This document shows positions 1-6,170 of a DNA stretch of 6,926 bases, piece by piece. Under the pieces are notes generated by a model that saw nothing but the letters and a program-made list of their open reading frames with translations, had not been told where the DNA came from and did not search any database. The position numbers and the translations under genes are program-made. Source of the stretch: Actinomycetota bacterium (GTDB taxonomy: Bacteria > Actinomycetota > Actinomycetes > JACCUZ01); the NCBI GenBank assembly GCA_030841195.1, contig JAVEDA010000165.1, positions 1 through 6,926 on the forward strand, given 5' to 3'. Each line of letters starts with the position of its first letter. The stretch's first letter is position 1.

Positions 1-127
1 TCGCGGCATCGGCCTCATGCGGGTCGAGCGGGACGTGGTCGACCGCGCGCTCGCTGCGGGCTGCCGCCCGTGCGACCGTACCGGCGCGTTGGCGGCGCTG
101 CGGTCCGCGGCCGCAGTGGCGCGCTAG
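1..127 (+). CDS. C-terminal end of an unrecognised protein (partial)
   Basis: An open frame enters from the left edge (first full codon at position 2) and ends at TAG 125-127, giving the last 41 residues of a protein that ends in SAAAVAR. Nearly every codon ends in G or C, as in the certain genes here, which is the main reason to call it coding. The tail is rich in Ala and Arg and has two cysteines close together (CRPC, about 17-20 residues before the midpoint of the tail's second half). It shows no motif I recognise, so no function is assigned. Its stop codon overlaps the stop codon of the convergent adenosine deaminase gene by sharing CTAG at 124-127. An alternative is that the frame is open by chance in GC-rich DNA, which 41 codons cannot exclude. 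Confidence 0.5.
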   Translation, partial: RGIGLMRVERDVVDRALAAGCRPCDRTGALAALRSAAAVAR

Positions 128-1218
128 CCCTCCGCGGCGATAGCGGCGTAGCCCGGCTTGATGACGTCGTCGATCAGCGCGAGCCGCTCGTCGAACGGGA
201 TGAACGCCGACTTCATCGCGTTGACGGTGAACCACCGGAAGTCGTCCAGGTCGTAGCCGAAGGCCTCGTGCAGCTGGACGAACTCCCGGGTCATCGAGGT
301 CCCGCTCATCAGCCGGTTGTCGGTGTTGACGGTCACCCGGAAGTGCAGCCGGCGCAGCAGCCCGATCGGGTGCTCCTCGATGGATGTGGCGGCGCCGGTC
401 ATCACGTTGGACGTCGGCGCCATCTCGAGGGGGATCCGCTTGTCCCGGACGTAGGCCGCCAGCCGGCCCAGGGTCGCTTCCCCGTCCGCGCCCACCGTGA
501 TGTCGTCGATGATGCGTACGCCGTGACCCAGCCGGTCGGCCCCGCACCACTGGATGGCCTGCCAGATCGACGGGAGGCCGAAGCCCTCGCCCGCGTGGAT
601 CGTGAAGTGGGCGTTCTCCCGCTGGAGGTACTCGAACGCGTCCAGGTGCCGGGTGGGCGGGTGGCCGGCCTCGGCGCCGGCGATGTCGAAGCCGACGACC
701 CCGTCGTCGCGGTAGCGCACGGCGAGCTCGGCGATCTCCATCGACCGGGCGGCGTGGCGCATGGCCGTCAGCAGCGCCCCGACCCTGATCGGCGTACCGG
801 CCGCCGCGGCCCGCTTCTCCCCCTCGCGGAAGCCCTCGTTGACGGCCTCGACCACCGCGGGCAGCGTCAGGCCGCTCTCGACGTGCAGCTCGGGGGCGTA
901 GCGGACCTCGGCGTAGACCACGCCATCAGCGGCGAGGTCCTCAGCGCACTCGGCGGCCACCCGGGCCAGGGCTGCCGGCGTCTGCATCACCCCGACGGTG
1001 TGGGCGAAAGTCTCCAGGTAGCGCTCCAGCGAGCCGGAGTTCGCGGCGTCGAAGAACCAATGCGAGAGGCCCTCCACGTCCGTGGTGGGCAGGCCGTCGT
1101 AACCGTGCTCCAGGGCCAGCTCCACGACCGTCTGGGGCCTTACGCCGCCGTCCAGGTGGTCGTGGAGGAGGGCTTTCGGGGCCCGGCGGAGCTGCTCCGG
1201 AGTCAAAGAGTTGGTCAC
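124..1218 (-). CDS. add: Adenosine deaminase
   Basis: Zinc-dependent cytosolic enzyme that hydrolyses adenosine and deoxyadenosine to inosine and deoxyinosine plus ammonia, in purine salvage. The 364 residues match the usual family length. Motifs appear in the expected order: HDHLDGG with metal ligands H19 and H21, HAGEG with H208 and catalytic E211, RLGHG with H232, APTSNVMTG near 268-275, and VNTDN with zinc ligand D300. The residue after D300 is Asn301 where the E. coli and mammalian enzymes have a second Asp; the following RLMSGTSM resembles what I recall of actinobacterial homologues. The start is GTG at 1216-1218, which has no Shine-Dalgarno sequence upstream but a TAGCGT box six bases before it, so the mRNA may be leaderless. 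The gene sits beside, but is not joined to, the pyrimidine salvage operon, being separated by a + strand gene. Confidence 0.97.
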   Translation of the reverse strand: MTNSLTPEQLRRAPKALLHDHLDGGVRPQTVVELALEHGYDGLPTTDVEGLSHWFFDAANSGSLERYLETFAHTVGVMQTPAALARVAAECAEDLAADGVVYAEVRYAPELHVESGLTLPAVVEAVNEGFREGEKRAAAAGTPIRVGALLTAMRHAARSMEIAELAVRYRDDGVVGFDIAGAEAGHPPTRHLDAFEYLQRENAHFTIHAGEGFGLPSIWQAIQWCGADRLGHGVRIIDDITVGADGEATLGRLAAYVRDKRIPLEMAPTSNVMTGAATSIEEHPIGLLRRLHFRVTVNTDNRLMSGTSMTREFVQLHEAFGYDLDDFRWFTVNAMKSAFIPFDERLALIDDVIKPGYAAIAAEG

Positions 1219-1280
1219 GGGAGGACGCTACCGTCTGAAAGACTCTCAACTTCGGGGCCATTCAGCACGATGAAGGGGAT
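1219..1280. promoter_or_regulatory. Divergent promoter region between add and the 142-residue protein gene
   Basis: These 62 bases separate two divergent starts and must hold control signals for both if each is transcribed alone. On the minus strand, TAGCGT (1225-1230) fits the actinobacterial -10 pattern TAnnnT and ends six bases before the add GTG codon, the spacing expected when transcription begins on the start codon itself. A TTGAGA on the minus strand (1244-1249) looks like a -35 box but lies only 13 bases from it, which is too short, so the -35 element is uncertain. On the plus strand, TACCGT (1229-1234) is a possible but weak -10 box. No operator palindrome was seen. Confidence 0.4.
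1272..1278 (+). promoter_or_regulatory. Ribosome binding site that bears on the start of the 142-residue protein
   Basis: GAAGGGG lies only two bases before ATG 1281 but eight bases before an in-frame GTG at 1287. The second spacing is closer to ideal, so translation may begin two codons later than the annotated ATG. Confidence 0.45.
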
Positions 1281-1709
1281 ATGACGGTGGGCGCACGCGA
1301 GGACGTCCGGATCATCCGGCCTGCCGCGATCCTGGACGAGCGGGCTGCCGCTCAGGTGCTTCAGCAGCTGCGGCGGCTCGACGTGTCGGCCGGCGGTGTC
1401 TGGAACGCCACCTCCTCCCTCTGGCAGCGCTACGACTCCCCCTGGGACGGCGTGGGCGGCACCCGCGGCGAGGCCAAGCTGCTCGGCTCGATCGCCGTGA
1501 TGTACGACAGCCCCCACCGGCACGAGATCACGATCTACAAGGTCACGGTCAGCGAGAACGGCCTGGACCAGGGCTGGACGGTCGAGAGCCTGTGCGACGA
1601 CGCCCTGATCTGGGCCGGGCTGACGATAGCCACCTGCCCCCGGGCCGAGCTCACCTCGCCGCCGCTGTCCGACCCGTTCAAGCTCAAGGACGAGCCCCGC
1701 TCCAAGTAG
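1281..1709 (+). CDS. Conserved-looking 142-residue protein of unknown function
   Basis: I do not recognise this protein and assign no function. It is predicted to be soluble, with no signal peptide and no membrane segment. The first 35 residues are charged and probably helical (ILDERAAAQVLQQLRRL). The middle holds several tryptophans (W41, W48, W55, W99, W111) and a GGTRGEAKLLGSI stretch at 59-71, followed by an alternating hydrophobic run (EITIYKVTV, 82-90) that looks like a beta strand. Cysteines are at 105 and 119. The C-terminal 20 residues are rich in Pro, Lys and Asp. Codon use is like its neighbours, with one rare ATA codon (I116). The start may be ATG 1281 or GTG 1287. It diverges from add, and its stop lies six bases from the stop of the convergent cupin gene, so it has no obvious operon partner on its own strand. 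Confidence 0.82.
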   Translation: MTVGAREDVRIIRPAAILDERAAAQVLQQLRRLDVSAGGVWNATSSLWQRYDSPWDGVGGTRGEAKLLGSIAVMYDSPHRHEITIYKVTVSENGLDQGWTVESLCDDALIWAGLTIATCPRAELTSPPLSDPFKLKDEPRSK

Positions 1710-1715
1710 CGGCGG

Positions 1716-2075
1716 TCAGGCGTCCGGGTCGCGGTGGGCCAGGTCGGGGTCGAACGCCGGCAGGCACACCGCGACGTACTCCGCCCCCTCGGCACCGACC
1801 AGGTAGCGCACCCGCTCGCCCGCCCGGGTGATCACGGCCTGCCCGGTCGTCACCTCCAGCCGTCCCCCGTCGTGCTCGACGACGACCGACCCCCGCAGCA
1901 CGAGCGTCACCTCGTCGAAGTCAGGCGTCTGCGCCGGCTCGGACCAGTCCGGCGGCGCGGTCATGTGGGCGACCGACACGGTGCTGGTCTGCGACGTCAC
2001 CCGACCGACGTACTCGTCGATGAGCTTCCCGCCGGGCACGGGGATGCGGGTGGGGCTCTCGATCAGCTGGGGCAC
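1716..2075 (-). CDS. Small single-domain cupin protein lacking the usual metal-binding histidines
   Basis: A 119-residue cytosolic protein with the outline of one cupin beta-barrel. Cupin motif 1 corresponds to about 48-62, ending in FDEVTLVLRG, and motif 2 to about 78-91 (GQAVITRAGERVRY). The fold call rests on the typical FDEV..VLRG..VVEHDGG spacing. The two histidines expected before E55 are replaced by non-ligand residues, the Pro of motif 2 is Arg84, and its histidine is absent, so only the Glu of the classical metal site remains. It may bind a small molecule without metal or use other ligands; EutQ-type cupins also depart from the classical site. The start is GTG 2073-2075. It is the last gene of the nucleoside operon, 19 bases after the phosphorylase, so a role in nucleoside or pentose-phosphate handling is inferred from position only. 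No specific substrate can be named. Confidence 0.85.
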   Translation of the reverse strand: MPQLIESPTRIPVPGGKLIDEYVGRVTSQTSTVSVAHMTAPPDWSEPAQTPDFDEVTLVLRGSVVVEHDGGRLEVTTGQAVITRAGERVRYLVGAEGAEYVAVCLPAFDPDLAHRDPDA

Positions 2076-2080
2076 GTAGG

Positions 2081-2086
2081 TTCTCC
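2081..2086 (-). promoter_or_regulatory. Ribosome binding site of the cupin gene
   Basis: On the minus strand GGAGAA sits five bases before GTG 2075. It supports this start and shows that the cupin is translated from its own site, unlike the coupled genes upstream of it. Confidence 0.6.
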
Positions 2087-2094
2087 GCTCGGGG

Positions 2095-3390
2095 TCAGCC
2101 GACCCGGTCCAGGACCAGGGCGGGCAGGTCGGGCCGCGAGCCGTGCGGGGCGATGATCACGGCACCCGCGAGCACCTCCTCGGCCCGGGCGAACCGGTCC
2201 GGCTCGTCGGTGTGCAGGGTGAACAGGGGCTCGCCGCCGCGCACCTCGGCGCCGGGCTTGGCATGCATCTCGACACCGGCACCGGCCTGCACCGGGTCCT
2301 CCTTGCGGGCCCGGCCGGCGCCCAGCCGCCAGGCGGCCACCCCGACCGCGTAGGCGTCCAGCCCGACCAGCACGCCGTCGGCCGGAGCGGCGACGACCTG
2401 GGTCTCGCGGGCGGTGGGCAGCGGCGCGTCGGGGTCGCCGCCCTGCGCGCGGACCATCCGCTTCCACACGTCCATCGCCGTGCCGTCGGCGAGCCGGTCG
2501 GCGGGGTCGACGCCGTCCAGCCCGGCCGCCGCAAGCATCTCCCTGGCCAACGTGACGGTGAGCTCGACGACGTCGGGCGGACCGCCGCCGGCCAGCACCT
2601 CGACCGACTCGCGGACCTCGAGAGCGTTGCCCGCCGTGAGTCCCAGTGGCGTGTCCATGTCGGTGAGCAGGGCCACGGTGCGTACGCCGTGATCGGTGCC
2701 CAGCGCGACCATCGTCGCCGCCAGCTCGCGGGCCGAGCTGACGTCCTTCATGAACGCCCCGGAGCCGACCTTGACGTCGAGCACCAGCGCGCCGGTGCCC
2801 TCGGCGATCTTCTTGCTCATGATCGAGCTGGCGATCAGGGGGATGGCCTCGACGGTGCCGGTCACGTCTCGCAGCGCATAGAGCTTCTTGTCGGCCGGGG
2901 CCAGGTCGTCACCGGCCGCGCAAATGACGGCACCGACGGAGCCGAGCTGGGCCAGCATCTCCTCGCGCGACACCGACGCGCGCCAGCCCGGGATGGACTC
3001 GAGCTTGTCCAGGGTGCCTCCGGTGTGGCCCAGGCCGCGGGCGGACAGCTGCGGCACCGCGGCACCGCAGGCCGCCACCAGCGGTGCGAGCGGCAGGGTG
3101 ATCTTGTCGCCCACGCCGCCGTTGGAGTGCTTGTCGGTGGTGGGGCGGCCGCCGAGCGCCTCGGCCGGGAACGACATCCGCACCCCGGAGGCGATCATCG
3201 CGTCGGTCCAGCGGGAGATCTCGCGTCGGTCCATGCCGTTGAGCAGCACGGCCATCGCCAGCGCCGACATCTGCTCGTCGGCGACCTCACCGCGGGTGTA
3301 CGCGGCGATCACCCAGTCGATCTGCCCGTCCGACAGCGCCTTGCGGTCCCGCTTGGTCGTGATGACCTCGACCGCGTCGAAGCCGGTCAT
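2095..3390 (-). CDS. deoA: Thymidine / pyrimidine-nucleoside phosphorylase
   Basis: Cytosolic enzyme of nucleoside phosphorylase family II that uses phosphate to split thymidine or deoxyuridine (and uridine, if it is the broad type) into base and (deoxy)ribose-1-phosphate. The 431 residues match family length. The N-terminal helical domain is followed by the phosphate-binding DKHSNGGVGDK at 86-96 and the family signature SARGLGHTGGTLDKLES at 116-132. R174, S189 and K193 (YALRD, SSIMSKK) line up with the pyrimidine-binding residues known from the E. coli enzyme. A C-terminal PYNP_C-like domain covers about 345-420. Start ATG 3388-3390 overlaps the cdd stop as ATGA, implying translational coupling; a longer open frame upstream only reads into cdd. 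Sequence alone does not decide between thymidine-specific (DeoA) and broad (Pdp) activity. The absence of a separate uridine phosphorylase here, together with cdd upstream, would favour the broad form. Confidence 0.95.
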   Translation of the reverse strand: MTGFDAVEVITTKRDRKALSDGQIDWVIAAYTRGEVADEQMSALAMAVLLNGMDRREISRWTDAMIASGVRMSFPAEALGGRPTTDKHSNGGVGDKITLPLAPLVAACGAAVPQLSARGLGHTGGTLDKLESIPGWRASVSREEMLAQLGSVGAVICAAGDDLAPADKKLYALRDVTGTVEAIPLIASSIMSKKIAEGTGALVLDVKVGSGAFMKDVSSARELAATMVALGTDHGVRTVALLTDMDTPLGLTAGNALEVRESVEVLAGGGPPDVVELTVTLAREMLAAAGLDGVDPADRLADGTAMDVWKRMVRAQGGDPDAPLPTARETQVVAAPADGVLVGLDAYAVGVAAWRLGAGRARKEDPVQAGAGVEMHAKPGAEVRGGEPLFTLHTDEPDRFARAEEVLAGAVIIAPHGSRPDLPALVLDRVG

Positions 3391-3794
3391 GCACGCGAGA
3401 CGAGGTCGTCGGGGCCGAACGCGTCGGGCAGCACCTCGGTCATCGGCTTGATGCCGCTGACGGTCTCGACCAGCAGGCCGGGACCGCCGTTCTCCCAGAG
3501 CAGCTGCCGGCAGCGGCCGCACGCCATCAGGGTGTTGCCGTGCTGGTCCACGCAGACCACGGCCACCAGCCGGCCGCCGCCGCCGGCGTGCAGTGCGGAC
3601 ACCATGCCGCACTCGGCGCACAGCGCCACGCCGTACGCCGCGTTCTCGACGTTGCAACCCACCACCACCCGACCGTCGTCGACCAACCCAGCGGCTCCGA
3701 CCTTGAAATTCGAGTACGGCGCGTAGGCCCGGCTCATGACCTCGGTGGCCGCCGCGCGAAGCCCGGCCCAGTCGGCCTCGGTGACCTCAGCCAC
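3387..3794 (-). CDS. cdd: Cytidine deaminase
   Basis: Zinc enzyme that deaminates cytidine and deoxycytidine to uridine and deoxyuridine in pyrimidine salvage. Its 135 residues match the small homotetrameric class with three cysteine zinc ligands. Visible motifs are YSNFKVGAA (27-35), the nucleoside-binding NVENAAYG (48-55, N48 and E50), CAEC with zinc ligand C59 and proton-shuttling E61, and ACGRCRQ with C92 and C95. The residue before C92 is Ala where the family pattern is usually Pro (PCGxC), a mild departure that leaves the ligands intact. Start is GTG 3792-3794, inside the last codons of the upstream permease (8-base overlap) and served by a nearby AGGGG. The gene in turn overlaps the phosphorylase start by four bases. 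Product and substrate flow match both neighbours: it sits after nucleoside permeases and before the phosphorylase that would take its product. Confidence 0.96.
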   Translation of the reverse strand: MAEVTEADWAGLRAAATEVMSRAYAPYSNFKVGAAGLVDDGRVVVGCNVENAAYGVALCAECGMVSALHAGGGGRLVAVVCVDQHGNTLMACGRCRQLLWENGGPGLLVETVSGIKPMTEVLPDAFGPDDLVSRA

Positions 3795-5061
3795 CCTGGC
3801 CCCTGCGGTAGGGCAACCCGTCGGCCGCCGGCATCCGGAGCCGTTGCGAGGCCAGGGCCAACACCAGCAGCGTCGCGACGTAGGGAGTCATCGTGGTGAA
3901 GTCGTCGGGCACCACGTCGGTCTGGATGTACACGGCCAGCGCAGCGGCGCCGACCACGACGCTGACCCCGGCGGCGATGCGGTGCCGCCGGACGGCCAGC
4001 GCGACGGCTCCGGCGACGAGCAGCACACCGAGGAGGAGCAGCAGCGCGTGCACCGACTCGCCACCCCGGCGCAGCTGCAGCGAGTCGGTGTAGCCGAACA
4101 GTCCGGCCCCGGCCGCCAGGCCGCCCGGTCGCCAGTTGCCGAAGATCATGGCCGCCAGCCCGATGTAGCCGCGACCACCGGTCTGCCCTTCTCGGTAGCC
4201 GTTGCCCGCCACGATGGCGAGGAACGCCCCGCCGAGCCCGGCGAAGGCGCCGGAGGCGACGACGGCGACGTACTTCATCAGGTAGACGTTCACGCCCAGC
4301 GACTCTGCGGCCACCGGGCTCTCGCCGCAGGACCGCAGCCGGAGCCCGAACGCCGTCCGCCAGAGCACGAAGTAGGTGAGCACCACGAGCAGCACCGCGA
4401 GGACGGTCAGAAGAGAGACGCCCGTGAACAGGCCGCGCACGATGCCCGCCAGGTCGGACACCAGGAACCAGTGGTGCTTCTCCAGGGTGAGCAGGGGGTC
4501 GCGCAAGCCCGGCAGGGAGACGGTGGCGACGTCGTCGAGCGGTGGGGACTGGGACTCGCCCGCACCCTTCACCCCCTCGAAGGCGATCACCGAGAGGAAC
4601 TGGGTGACGCCGAGGCCCAGGATGTTGACCGCCACACCGGAGACGATGTGGTCGACCCCGAAGGTCACCGTGGCGACCGCGTGCAGCAGCCCGCCGGCCG
4701 CACCGAAGAGGCAGCCGACGAGCACGCCGGTCCAGGGACCCCACTGGTAGCCGGCCCAGCCGGCGCCCCACGTCCCCATGATCATCATGCCCTCGAGGCC
4801 GATGTTCACGACGCCGGAGCGCTCGGACCAGAGACCGCCGAGCCCCGCCATGCCGATCGGCACGGCCAGCGCGAGGGCGGCACCGGCCGTGCCGCTGGAG
4901 GTGAGGTCGTCCGCGCCCGTGATCACCCGGGTGATGCTGAGCAGGAGGACGAGGCCGGCGATCGAGACCAGCGCCAGTGGCACGCCGGACGTCGGCAGCC
5001 GACCGCGCAGGCCCGACGGGGCGGAGCCGGGCGGGACCGGCGCAACCGTGCTGGTGCTCAT
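3787..5061 (-). CDS. Nucleoside ABC importer permease, NupQ/YufQ-like
   Basis: Inner-membrane subunit of an ABC importer of the branched-chain amino acid/ribose/nucleoside permease family (BPD_transp_2), resembling B. subtilis NupQ. Of 424 residues, the first 25 are cytoplasmic and rich in Pro, Ser and Gly. Hydrophobic segments lie near 27-47, 59-79, 84-104, 111-131, 138-160, 213-235, 262-287, 300-323, 336-357, 361-379 and 390-405. The family hallmark ERSGVVNIGLEGMM is at 80-93, and the ATPase-facing loop is RSCGESPVAAESLGVNV at 243-259. Between the last core segments, about 336-385 adds a hydrophobic hairpin that I believe is absent from shorter Firmicutes homologues. ATG 5059-5061 overlaps the upstream permease stop as ATGA, and its own 3' end overlaps cdd by eight bases. 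Nucleoside specificity is inferred from the family and from the salvage enzymes downstream. Confidence 0.93.
   Translation of the reverse strand: MSTSTVAPVPPGSAPSGLRGRLPTSGVPLALVSIAGLVLLLSITRVITGADDLTSSGTAGAALALAVPIGMAGLGGLWSERSGVVNIGLEGMMIMGTWGAGWAGYQWGPWTGVLVGCLFGAAGGLLHAVATVTFGVDHIVSGVAVNILGLGVTQFLSVIAFEGVKGAGESQSPPLDDVATVSLPGLRDPLLTLEKHHWFLVSDLAGIVRGLFTGVSLLTVLAVLLVVLTYFVLWRTAFGLRLRSCGESPVAAESLGVNVYLMKYVAVVASGAFAGLGGAFLAIVAGNGYREGQTGGRGYIGLAAMIFGNWRPGGLAAGAGLFGYTDSLQLRRGGESVHALLLLLGVLLVAGAVALAVRRHRIAAGVSVVVGAAALAVYIQTDVVPDDFTTMTPYVATLLVLALASQRLRMPAADGLPYRRGQGG
3800..3804 (-). promoter_or_regulatory. Ribosome binding site of cdd inside the permease gene
   Basis: AGGGG on the minus strand lies five bases before the cdd GTG and within the last codons of the NupQ-like permease. 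It supports the GTG start and the 8-base gene overlap. Confidence 0.55.
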
Positions 5062-6170
5062 GCCGCCACCCCCGCTGGGGTCGGTGGATGCTCGTCGGCG
5101 AGCTGGCTGCTCACCCGTCGTTGCTCGGCCGCCACCCCGTAGCGGCGGACCAGCTCGTAGACGATGACCACGGACAGCACGATCGTGCCCTGCATGATCA
5201 GGACGATCTCCTTGGAGATGCCGTTGAAGTCCAGGATGATCGACGACGAGTCGAGGAACGAGAAGAGCAGGGCGGCCAGCGCCATACCGATCGCGTTGTT
5301 GCGTCCGAGCAGGGCGATGGCGATGCCGGTGAAGCCGAGGCCGGTCGGGAAGTCGAGGCTGTAGCTGCGGGTGCTGCCGCCGAGCAGCTGAGGCATGCCG
5401 ACCAGGCCTGCGACCGCGCCGGAGATCAGCAGTGAGTAGACGACCATCCGTTTCACGTTGACCCCGCTGGCGATCGCGGCCGACTGCGAGCGGCCGGTGG
5501 CGCGCAGGTCGAAGCCGAACCGGGTGCGACCGAGGACAACCGTGTAGACGATGCCCGCGATCACTGCGACGACGATGAAGCCGAACACCTTCACGTTGCT
5601 GCCGGGCACCAGGTCGATCCCGGGGAATGCGCCCGACTCATCAATCGGCTTGGTGCCGATGTTGTTGCTGCCCGCCACGTCGAACTTGACCTGGCGCAGC
5701 CAGTAGGCGATCAGCGTGGTGGCGATCGCGTTCAGCATGATCGTCGAGATCACCTCGCTGACACCACGGGTCGCCTTGAGCACCGCGGCGATGCCTGCCC
5801 ACATGGCCCCGACGAGCATCGCGGTCACGACGATGATCAGGATGTGCAGCGGCTTGGGCAGCGAGAACGAGCTGCCGACGACCGCGGCGATGAAGGCGGC
5901 CAGCCGGTACTGGCCGTCGACGCCGATGTTGAACAGGTTCATCCGGAAGCCGATGGCCACCGCGAGGGCGGACAGGTAGTAGACCGTGCCCTGGTTGAGG
6001 GTGAGCGCCAGCACGCTGGGCTTGGTGCCGTAGTCCCACACCGCCTGCGCGGTGCTCCAGACGGGGTCACCGGTGGAGACGAGCACCAGGGCGGTGACGA
6101 TGAGCGAGAAGACGATCGCCAGCAGCGGCGCGACGACGGCCAGCGCTATCCGGCGGAGGTCGAACCTCAT
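5058..6170 (-). CDS. Nucleoside ABC importer permease, NupP/YufP-like
   Basis: Partner transmembrane subunit that should pair with the NupQ-like permease as a heterodimer over the ATPase. The 370 residues show hydrophobic segments near 8-32, 61-76, 90-103, 109-131, 138-157, 194-214, 243-260, 277-289, 293-312 and 321-339. Family marks are FRMNLFNIGVDGQYR at 75-89, GVSEVISTIMLNAIA at 136-150 and the coupling loop RATGRSQSAAIASGVNV at 223-239, which aligns with the matching loop of the downstream permease and shows the two are paralogues. The C-terminal 30 residues are polar and cytoplasmic. ATG 6168-6170 overlaps the ATPase stop as ATGA. The upstream leader has a G-rich stretch about ten bases before ATG, a weak ribosome binding site, so coupling to the ATPase gene is likely. 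The order ATPase-NupP-NupQ matches the B. subtilis nupNOPQ arrangement. Confidence 0.94.
   Translation of the reverse strand: MRFDLRRIALAVVAPLLAIVFSLIVTALVLVSTGDPVWSTAQAVWDYGTKPSVLALTLNQGTVYYLSALAVAIGFRMNLFNIGVDGQYRLAAFIAAVVGSSFSLPKPLHILIIVVTAMLVGAMWAGIAAVLKATRGVSEVISTIMLNAIATTLIAYWLRQVKFDVAGSNNIGTKPIDESGAFPGIDLVPGSNVKVFGFIVVAVIAGIVYTVVLGRTRFGFDLRATGRSQSAAIASGVNVKRMVVYSLLISGAVAGLVGMPQLLGGSTRSYSLDFPTGLGFTGIAIALLGRNNAIGMALAALLFSFLDSSSIILDFNGISKEIVLIMQGTIVLSVVIVYELVRRYGVAAEQRRVSSQLADEHPPTPAGVAA

Noticed and set aside
122..145. Inverted repeat CGCTA ... TAGCG around the convergent stop codons as a terminator.
   Set aside because: Only five pairs with a 14-base loop and no T-run; not better than chance in this composition.
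1244..1249. TTGAGA on the minus strand as the -35 box of the add promoter.
   Set aside because: The gap to the TAGCGT box is 13 bases, shorter than the usual 16-19, so it is not called as a separate site.
70..1284. 404-codon + strand open frame opposite add.
   Set aside because: Composition is Val/Gly/Arg/Asp-rich with no recognisable domain, and it covers a clear adenosine deaminase on the other strand.
1270..1284. Five-codon frame (MKGI) overlapping the start of the 142-residue protein, as a possible leader peptide.
   Set aside because: It is too short, and its second codon onwards is the ribosome binding site itself; chance explains it.
3391..3657. Upstream extension of the phosphorylase to a start at 3657.
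   Set aside because: The extra 89 residues are Arg-rich nonsense read from cdd in another frame. ATG 3390 gives normal family length and a standard ATGA overlap.
2143..3726. Very long open frame on the + strand opposite the phosphorylase and cdd genes (527 codons).
   Set aside because: It is the mirror of GC-rich codons on the minus strand. The translation is low-complexity Gly/Arg/His/Val with no motif, while the opposite strand encodes well-known enzymes.
3736..5142. Long + strand open frame opposite the NupQ-like permease (468 codons), and a similar minus-strand frame at 3734-4771.
   Set aside because: Both are shadow frames with unnatural His/Gln/Arg-rich or Arg/Gly-rich products; the permease frame has proper membrane segments and family motifs.
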